From NCBI GenBank assembly GCA_050997195.1, contig JBPCRE010000130.1, positions 1-12,824 on the forward strand: a stretch of 12,824 nt of DNA, read 5' to 3'. Below, in pieces: positions 7,802-12,824 of this stretch. How positions within the stretch are numbered: position 1 is the stretch's first letter; the number at the start of each line of letters is the position of its first letter. The DNA is from JACCZP01 sp050997195. Lineage in GTDB: Bacteria > Actinomycetota > Thermoleophilia > Solirubrobacterales > Thermoleophilaceae. Under the pieces are notes generated by a model, which was not told the origin of the DNA, ran no database searches, and worked only from the letters and a program-made list of their open reading frames with translations. A program made the translations under genes and the position numbers.

Positions 7802-7834
7802 CTTAGGCGGTAAGCTTCATAAGCTTGGCTAAGG
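7802..7834 (+). promoter_or_regulatory. Imperfect dyad overlapping the Shine-Dalgarno (candidate operator or RNA hairpin)
   Basis: Two AAGCTT hexamers (7812-7817 and 7821-7826) flank CAT, and are themselves flanked by CTTAG (7802-7806) and CTAAG (7829-7833), which are complementary. The right arm overlaps the AAGG (7831-7834) that serves as Shine-Dalgarno 9 bp before the ATPase ATG at 7844. As DNA it could be a dimeric repressor site; as RNA it could fold and mask the ribosome-binding site. Either would allow autoregulation, but no regulator is identified. Confidence 0.35.
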
Positions 7835-7843
7835 TTCGTTGGG

Positions 7844-9010
7844 ATGGACCCCTTCGAGAATCCCTTTCGTCCGGGAGCAGGAAGCCCGCCCCCCGCGCTC
7901 ATCGGCCGAGACGCTCTCATCGAGCAGTTCGGAGTCGCGGTACGGCGAGCCGTAGCCGCTCGACCCGGGAAGAGCCTCATGCCGATCGGTCTCCGTGGAG
8001 TGGGCAAGACTGTTCTACTCAATCGCTTCCACGAGATCGCCCGGGACAATGGACTGAAGGTGGGCTTCGTTGAAGCACCCGAGACCGGCGATTTTCGTCG
8101 GTTGCTCGCCACCCGCTTACGGGCGATCTTGCTGGAGCTTGACCAGGGTCCAGTGTCAAGCGTGGTCAAGCGAGCATTGGGAGTCTTGAAGTCCTTCTCC
8201 TACACGCTTCCCGACGGGGGGTCTATCTCCGTCGACGTCGAAGCGCTCGCAGGCAAAGCCGACTCGGGGGTGTTGACGGAGGACGTCACGGACTTGTTCG
8301 TTGCGACGGGCGAAGCGGCCAGGGACCGCGGCAGTGGCGTGCTGTTGGCTATCGACGAGGTGCAGTACCTCAGTGGCGATGAGCTCGCGGCGATGATCAC
8401 CGCCGTCCACCGCACCGTTCAGCTCAACCTGCCCGTGGTGCTCGTCGGTGCGGGTCTGCCTCAGTTGCCCGGACTGGCTGGCGACGCGAAGTCCTATGCG
8501 GAGCGGCTGTTCGAGTTTCCGCAGATCAGCTACCTGCGGTCCTCGGACGCCAGAGCGGTGCTCACCATTCCGGTCGAGGCGCAGGGAGTGTCCTTTCGCG
8601 ACGCGGCTCTCGACGAGATCCTTGCCCACACACGTGGATACCCATACTTCCTTCAGGAGTGGGGTTACCGCGTATGGAACGCCGCTCCAGCGTCTCCCAT
8701 AAGCGCGGAGGACGTGAAGGCCGCAGCCCCGGAGATCGAGAAGCACTTGGACGAGAACTTCTTCCTCGTGCGAATGGACCGCTTAACACCCGCGGAGAAG
8801 AAGTACCTGCGAGCGATGGCGGAGCTCGGCCCCGGTCCACACCGATCGGGCGACATAGCGGCTCAGCTCGACGTGAAGGTCGAAAGTGTCGCTCCCAGGC
8901 GGTCGGGCCTCATCCAGAAGGGGATGGTGTTCAGCCCCGCGCACGGCGATACGGCGTTCACGGTCCCCCTCTTCGACGAGTTCTTGCGTCGCGCTCTCCC
9001 CGGGATATGA
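7844..9010 (+). CDS. AAA ATPase with winged helix, Orc/Cdc6-like
   Basis: A 388-residue P-loop ATPase of the AAA_16/Orc-Cdc6-like type. Order: a short N-terminal NPFRPGAG...GRD motif, Walker A GLRGVGKT (49-56), Walker B LLAIDE (167-172), a sensor-1 strand ending VVLVGAG (198-204), GYPYFLQEWG (265-274) in the lid, and a C-terminal winged helix from about 315 (LTPAEKKYLRAM, then RSGDIAAQL at 334-342). An arrangement of ATPase plus DNA-binding domain fits nucleic-acid binding, but the cellular role of bacterial members is not settled. The start is ATG at 7844 with AAGG at 7831-7834. The gene stands alone and uses many A/T-ending codons (for example ACT, GTT, CTA, AAT near Walker A) unlike its neighbours, and a 60-base sample is about 58% GC against about 77% nearby. 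This suggests horizontal acquisition. It could be a mobile-element remnant, a regulator or part of a stress or defence function; nothing here decides between these. Confidence 0.85.
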   Translation: MDPFENPFRPGAGSPPPALIGRDALIEQFGVAVRRAVAARPGKSLMPIGLRGVGKTVLLNRFHEIARDNGLKVGFVEAPETGDFRRLLATRLRAILLELDQGPVSSVVKRALGVLKSFSYTLPDGGSISVDVEALAGKADSGVLTEDVTDLFVATGEAARDRGSGVLLAIDEVQYLSGDELAAMITAVHRTVQLNLPVVLVGAGLPQLPGLAGDAKSYAERLFEFPQISYLRSSDARAVLTIPVEAQGVSFRDAALDEILAHTRGYPYFLQEWGYRVWNAAPASPISAEDVKAAAPEIEKHLDENFFLVRMDRLTPAEKKYLRAMAELGPGPHRSGDIAAQLDVKVESVAPRRSGLIQKGMVFSPAHGDTAFTVPLFDEFLRRALPGI

Positions 9011-9073
9011 ACATCATCCCGGCTCGGCTATCTCTTCACACGCGGTTCCGGCACATCTCGCGAGCCACGTAGC

Positions 9074-9078
9074 GGAAG
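9074..9078 (+). promoter_or_regulatory. Shine-Dalgarno of hyuA
   Basis: GGAAG lies 7 bp before the ATG at 9086 and supports that start. No convincing promoter was seen in the 75-bp gap after the ATPase stop. Confidence 0.55.
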
Positions 9079-9085
9079 ACGCCCC

Positions 9086-11074
9086 ATGCGCCTTGGCATC
9101 GACGTGGGCGGCACCTTCACCGACCTCGTGGCGCTGAGCGGGGAGCGGCTGGTCACCGTCAAGGTCCCCTCCACGCCGCACGATCAGTCCGAGGGGGCGA
9201 TGCGGGCGGTGGAGGCGGCGGACGTCGAGCCCGACGAGGTGGTGGCGCTGGCCCACGGCATGACCGTGGCCACCAACACGCTGCTCGAGTGCTCGGGTGC
9301 GAGGACGGCGTGTGTGAGCACAGAGGGCTTTCGCGATCTCCTCGAGATCGGCCGCCAGAACCGGCCGGCCCTCTACGACCTGACCCGCAGGCGGCCCCCT
9401 CCGCTCGCCCCTCGTGAGCTCTGCTTCGGGGTGCGCGAGCGCATGGGTCCCGACGGCGAGGTCGCCGCGCTCGACGAGGGGAGCCTGCGCCAGATCGTCG
9501 GGGAGCTCCGAGACGCGAGGGTGGAGGCCGTGGCCGTGTGCCTGCTGTTCGCCTTCCTTCGCCCGGAGCACGAGCGCCGGGTGGGGGAGGTCCTCCGGGC
9601 CGAGCTCGAAGGCGTGCACGTGTCCCTCTCGAGCGAGGTCCTTCCCGAGCTCCGGGAGTACGAGCGCGCCGCCACCACGGCCGCCGACGCCTACCTGGGG
9701 CCGCGTCTCGGCGCCTACCTGCGGCGCCTGGCCGAGCGCACCCGGGAGGCCGGCCTTCCGGCGCCGCTCGTCATGCGCTCCTCTGGCGGGGTCGTGGATC
9801 TCGAGGCCGCCGCCGCCGGAGCCGCCTCGTGCGTGCTCTCGGGCCCGGCCGCGGGCGTGGTCGGTGCCGCCCACGTGGCGCGGGCGAGCGGCTACGACGA
9901 CGTGCTCACCTTCGACATGGGGGGCACGAGCACCGACGTGGCGGCGGTGCGGGGCGGGGAGGCCGAGGTCACGACCGAGGCCGAGGTGGCCGGCGTCCCG
10001 ATCAAGCTTCCCATGGTCGACATGCACACGGTGAGCGCCGGCGGGGGCTCGATCGCCGAGGCCGACCCGGGGGGAGCCCTCAGGGTGGGCCCGCGCTCGG
10101 CCGGCGCGGATCCGGGGCCCGCGGCCTACGGACGCGGCGGCGAGGAGCCCACCGTGACCGACGCGAACCTCTTCCTCGGCTACCTGGGGGACGGCGCGGA
10201 GCTCGGCGGAGAGCTCACCCTCGGGGCGGATGCCGCCGAGGCCGCCCTGGTTCGCGTGGGCGGCCAGCTCGGGCTCGACGCGCTCGCCACCGCCCGAGGG
10301 GTCCTGGCCGTGGCCGACGCCGAGATGGCCCGCGCTCTGCGGGTGATCAGCGTGCAGCGGGGGCTCGACCCACGGGAGTTCGCCCTCGTGGCCTTCGGGG
10401 GTGCCGGAGGCATGCACGCGTGCGGCCTCGCCGAGGAGCTCGGCATGAGCGCAGTGCTGGTGCCGCGGGCGAGCGGCGTGTTGAGTGCGCTCGGCCTCGC
10501 CATCTCCGACCTGCGGCGCGACTACGTGAGCCCGCTCATCTCGGCTCTCGACGAGCTGGACGCCGACCGGTTCGAACGAGCCTTTCGGGAGCTCGAGGCC
10601 AGGGCCGCCGAGGACCTGCCCTCGCCCGCGCTCGTCCGCCGCGCCGACCTCCGCTACCGCGGGCAGTCCTTCGAGCTCACCGTGGAGGCCGGCGACGCCG
10701 CCGCCCTGGCCGAGCGCTTCGCCGAGGCTCACGAGCGCCGCTACGGCTACCGCATGGACGACGAGCCGGTGGACGTGGTGAGCGTGCGCGTAGTGGCCAC
10801 GAGTCCGGTGGAGAAGCCCGAGCTTTCCGAGGATCCACCGCCGGGCGGGGACGGTGACGCACAAGAGCCCGCTCGCCGCCGCGCGTACTTCGACGATGAC
10901 TGGCGCGAGGTGCCCGTGCTCGAGCGCGCCGCGCTCGGCCGAGGCTCCGAGGTGACAGGCCCCGCGCTCGTCGAGTTCGCCGAGGCCACGTGCGTGGTGC
11001 GGCCGGGGTGGGCCGGCGCGGTGGACGGCGCGGGCACGCTCGTGCTCGAACGCTCGTCCGGAGGCACCCCGTGA
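9086..11074 (+). CDS. hyuA: Hydantoinase/oxoprolinase subunit A (HyuA family)
   Basis: A 662-residue protein of the HyuA/N-methylhydantoinase A family, the ATP-binding subunit of enzymes that open cyclic amides (hydantoins, 5-oxoproline) with ATP; relatives also activate ketones in acetone/acetophenone carboxylases. The actin-like ATPase fold is marked by GIDVGGTFTD (4-13, phosphate loop), HGMTVATNTLLE (58-69), EYERAATTAADAYLGP (191-206), SGPAAGVVG (252-260), FDMGGTSTD (276-284), HTVSAGGGSIA (314-324), GPRSAGADPGPAAYG (335-349) and TVTDANL (356-362). FGGAGGMHACGLAEEL follows later. The length is typical, with no frameshift or missing motif. It ends in a GTGA overlap with hyuB, so the subunits are probably made in equal amounts. 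It is expected to be cytoplasmic. The substrate cannot be deduced, and annotations of this family as 5-oxoprolinase are often unreliable. Confidence 0.93.
   Translation: MRLGIDVGGTFTDLVALSGERLVTVKVPSTPHDQSEGAMRAVEAADVEPDEVVALAHGMTVATNTLLECSGARTACVSTEGFRDLLEIGRQNRPALYDLTRRRPPPLAPRELCFGVRERMGPDGEVAALDEGSLRQIVGELRDARVEAVAVCLLFAFLRPEHERRVGEVLRAELEGVHVSLSSEVLPELREYERAATTAADAYLGPRLGAYLRRLAERTREAGLPAPLVMRSSGGVVDLEAAAAGAASCVLSGPAAGVVGAAHVARASGYDDVLTFDMGGTSTDVAAVRGGEAEVTTEAEVAGVPIKLPMVDMHTVSAGGGSIAEADPGGALRVGPRSAGADPGPAAYGRGGEEPTVTDANLFLGYLGDGAELGGELTLGADAAEAALVRVGGQLGLDALATARGVLAVADAEMARALRVISVQRGLDPREFALVAFGGAGGMHACGLAEELGMSAVLVPRASGVLSALGLAISDLRRDYVSPLISALDELDADRFERAFRELEARAAEDLPSPALVRRADLRYRGQSFELTVEAGDAAALAERFAEAHERRYGYRMDDEPVDVVSVRVVATSPVEKPELSEDPPPGGDGDAQEPARRRAYFDDDWREVPVLERAALGRGSEVTGPALVEFAEATCVVRPGWAGAVDGAGTLVLERSSGGTP
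11060..11064 (+). promoter_or_regulatory. Shine-Dalgarno of hyuB inside hyuA
   Basis: GGAGG lies 6 bp before the GTG at 11071, within the last codons of hyuA. It fixes the hyuB start and excludes the long in-frame upstream extension. Confidence 0.7.
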
Positions 11075-12600
11075 GCGGGCCCCGCCTCGACGCCGTGACC
11101 CTCTCCGTCCTCGCCAGCGCGCTCGCGAGCATGGCCGAGGAGATGGGCGCCGTGCTCATTCGTGGCGGCTACTCCTCCAACATCAAGGAGCGTCGCGACT
11201 GCTCGGCCGCCGTGTTCGACGCGCGCGGGCGCATGGTGGCCCAGGCCGAGCACATCCCGGTGCACCTCGGCGCCATGCCCGAGGCGGTGGCGGCCGTGAT
11301 GGAGCGATCCCCCGAGCCCGGGGACGTGTGGGCGCTGAACGATCCCTACACCGGCGGCACTCACCTGCCCGACCTCACCCTCGTCTCCCCGCTCACGAGC
11401 GAAGAGGAGACGGTCGGCTTCGCGGTGACCCGGGCTCACCACTCAGACGTGGGGGGCATGCGGCCCGGCTCGATGCCGAGCGACTCGCGCGAGATCCACC
11501 AGGAGGGGCTGGTGATCCCGCCGGTGCGCCTCGCACGCGAAGGCGAGTGGGTCGAGGACGTGCTCGCGCTCATCCTCGCCAACGTGCGCACTCCGGGCGT
11601 GCGCCGCGGCGACCTCCGGGCCCAGAGGGCCGCCGGGGCGGTGGCCGCCCGGCGCCTCGATGAGCTCGTCGAGCGGCGCGGCCGCGAGACCGTGCTCGCC
11701 GCCTTCGAGGAGGTGATCGCCTACACCGAGCGGAGGACCCGCGAGGCCCTCGCCGAGGTCCCCGACGGCGAGTACGCCGCCTCCGGCGAGATCGAGGGCG
11801 ACGGGGTGACCGACGACGACGTGCCCATCGAGGTCACGGTCCGCGTGAGCGGCGAGAGCATCGAGGTGGACTTCGCCGGCACCTCGGGCCGCGTGGCGGG
11901 CAACGTGAACTGCCCGCTCGCGGTCACGCGCTCGGCCTGCCTCTTCGCGCTTAGGGTCCTGCTGCCCGAGGACATCCCGGCCAACGCGGGCATGGAGGCC
12001 GCGCTCACCGTGCGCGCCCCCGAGGGCTCGCTGGTGAACGCCACGCGGCCCTCGGCCGTGGTGGCCGGCAACGTGGAGACGAGCCAGCGCGTGGCCGACA
12101 CGGTGCTCCTCGCCCTCTCGCGGGCGGTCGAGCTCCCGGCCCAGGGTCAGGGAACGATGAACAACGTGGTGATCGGGGGTGAGGGCTTCACCTACTACGA
12201 GACGATCGGCGGCGGCCAGGGCGCGAGTGGCGCAGGGCCCGGGGCGTCGGGTGTGCACGTGGGGATGAGCAACACGCTGAACACCCCCGTCGAGGCCCTC
12301 GAGCTCGAGTACCCGATGCGCGTCGAGCGCTACGAGCTGGCGCGCGGCTCCGGCGGGGCGGGGGAGCACCACGGCGGGGACGGCGTGGTGCGCGAGCTGC
12401 GGATGCTCGCGCCGGTCGAGCTCTCCCTGCTCACCGATCGACGCCGGCACCAGCCGCTCGGCACCGCCGGCGGGGAGCCGGGGGAGAGCGGGCGCAACGC
12501 ACTGAACGAGGAGGAGCTGGCGCCCAAGGTGAGCCGCACCCTGGCCGAGGGTGACATCCTCACCGTGAGGACTCCGGGCGGGGGAGGGGCGGGAGTGTGA
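11071..12600 (+). CDS. hyuB: Hydantoinase/oxoprolinase subunit B (HyuB family)
   Basis: A 509-residue partner subunit of the HyuA protein; HyuB-family proteins form the rest of the ATP-dependent amidohydrolase complex and contribute metal- and substrate-binding residues. Diagnostic stretches are RGGYSSNIKERRDCSAAVFD (31-50), AEHIPVHLGAMP (59-70), LNDPYTGGTHLPD (89-101), RAHHSDVGG (121-129) and, near the C-terminus, SNTLNTPVEALELEYP and GGGGAGV. The length is at the short end of the usual 510-580. The start is GTG at 11071 with GGAGG 6 bp upstream; the GTG overlaps the hyuA stop (GTGA). The open frame reaches back to 10990, but the extra Arg/Gly-rich residues are out-of-frame hyuA sequence. 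The pair is probably an operon with the metallo-hydrolase that begins 85 bp downstream. The substrate is unknown: hydantoins, 5-oxoproline or another lactam are all possible. Confidence 0.93.
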   Translation: MSGPRLDAVTLSVLASALASMAEEMGAVLIRGGYSSNIKERRDCSAAVFDARGRMVAQAEHIPVHLGAMPEAVAAVMERSPEPGDVWALNDPYTGGTHLPDLTLVSPLTSEEETVGFAVTRAHHSDVGGMRPGSMPSDSREIHQEGLVIPPVRLAREGEWVEDVLALILANVRTPGVRRGDLRAQRAAGAVAARRLDELVERRGRETVLAAFEEVIAYTERRTREALAEVPDGEYAASGEIEGDGVTDDDVPIEVTVRVSGESIEVDFAGTSGRVAGNVNCPLAVTRSACLFALRVLLPEDIPANAGMEAALTVRAPEGSLVNATRPSAVVAGNVETSQRVADTVLLALSRAVELPAQGQGTMNNVVIGGEGFTYYETIGGGQGASGAGPGASGVHVGMSNTLNTPVEALELEYPMRVERYELARGSGGAGEHHGGDGVVRELRMLAPVELSLLTDRRRHQPLGTAGGEPGESGRNALNEEELAPKVSRTLAEGDILTVRTPGGGGAGV

Positions 12601-12612
12601 CGGGCCCGAACC

Positions 12613-12627
12613 CCGGGTAGGCCCCGG
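12613..12627 (+). terminator. Small GC hairpin between hyuB and the hydrolase gene
   Basis: CCGGG (12613-12617) pairs with CCCGG (12623-12627) around a 5-base loop. The stem is short and has no T-tract, so it may have no function in such GC-rich DNA. The rest of the 85-bp gap holds no gene. Confidence 0.15.
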
Positions 12628-12672
12628 ATGGCCGGCGCCCGGTGGGGATGTCGAGGGGCGAGTACCCGATCG

Positions 12673-12678
12673 AAGGAG
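12673..12678 (+). promoter_or_regulatory. Strong Shine-Dalgarno of the metallo-hydrolase gene
   Basis: AAGGAG with a 7-bp spacer to the GTG at 12686, the best ribosome-binding site in the window. It decides the start of a gene too truncated to judge by length. Confidence 0.75.
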
Positions 12679-12685
12679 CTTTGTC

Positions 12686-12824
12686 GTGGAGGTCAGGACC
12701 GAGCAGGTGGCGGAGGGCATCCATCGCGTGGCCGACGGCCTCGTGAACTTCTACATCGTCGAGGAGGAGGGGCGGATCGCCCTGTTCGACACCGGCTGGC
12801 CCCGTAGCTGGCCACGGATCGAGC
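12686..12824 (+). CDS. Metallo-beta-lactamase-fold hydrolase, N-terminal fragment
   Basis: Only the first 46 codons are inside the window; the gene continues to the right. The visible part matches the first strands of the metallo-beta-lactamase fold: a short lead (VAEGIHRVADGLVNFYIV), a charged turn (EEEGR), then IALFDTGW, where the Asp-Thr-Gly is characteristic of the family. The HxHxDH metal-binding motif would lie beyond the edge and cannot be checked. The GTG start is fixed by AAGGAG 7 bp upstream. Members include glyoxalase-II-like thioesterases, lactonases and other hydrolases, so the reaction is unknown. The position 85 bp after hyuAB on the same strand suggests a shared catabolic role, for example hydrolysis of a related cyclic or activated substrate; this is inference. 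Confidence 0.8.
   Translation, partial: MEVRTEQVAEGIHRVADGLVNFYIVEEEGRIALFDTGWPRSWPRIE

Noticed and set aside
7741..9085. Interpretation of the ATPase island as a defence system
   Set aside because: Only one gene is present, with no effector, nuclease, toxin or reverse transcriptase beside it. Composition alone supports transfer, not a defence role.
9014..10864. 616-codon minus-strand open frame opposite hyuA
   Set aside because: His/Gly/Arg-rich shadow frame; hyuA on the plus strand contains every family motif in order.
10990..11070. Upstream extension of hyuB
   Set aside because: The 27 extra residues are Arg/Gly-rich and are the shifted reading of hyuA; GGAGG placed 6 bp before GTG 11071 explains the start.

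Overview
The window looks like chromosomal DNA from a very GC-rich actinobacterium. The basis is strong G/C preference at third codon positions, several GTG starts, overlapping start/stop codons (TGATG, ATGA, GTGA), and the protein families present. A Thermoleophilia/Solirubrobacterales-type host is my impression only. No rRNA, tRNA, CRISPR array, transposase, integrase or phage gene is visible.

Left block (1-2594, minus strand): three genes read leftward in the order PAS-GGDEF-EAL cyclic-di-GMP protein, single-domain rhodanese, cupin (cut by the window edge). They are 11 bp apart and then overlapping, so they are probably one operon. A divergent, gene-free spacer of about 320-420 bp (2595 to 2916/3012) follows. 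I see no convincing promoter or RNA element in it.

Middle block (about 3013-7740, plus strand): two polytopic membrane proteins of GT-C glycosyltransferase type, joined by an ATGA overlap, then a UDP-galactopyranose-mutase-like FAD protein 43 bp further on. Together they suggest assembly of a cell-surface glycan from lipid-linked sugars. The substrate cannot be read from the sequence.

Island (7741-9085): a stand-alone AAA/Orc-Cdc6-like ATPase with a C-terminal winged helix. A 60-base sample (7981-8040) counts about 58% GC, against about 77% in a sample from the neighbouring glycosyltransferase gene (5221-5280). A symmetrical AAGCTT-based element overlaps its ribosome-binding site. This is the part of the window most likely to have been acquired.

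Right block (9086-12824, plus strand): hyuA and hyuB, overlapping by 4 bp, encode the two subunits of an ATP-dependent hydantoinase/5-oxoprolinase-type enzyme. After 85 bp comes the start of a metallo-beta-lactamase-fold hydrolase with a strong Shine-Dalgarno sequence, cut by the right edge.

I found no clear evidence of an undescribed multi-gene system. The most promising leads are the ATPase island with its dyad, the two-GT-C plus mutase-like glycan cassette, and the GGDEF domain with a degenerate inhibitory site.
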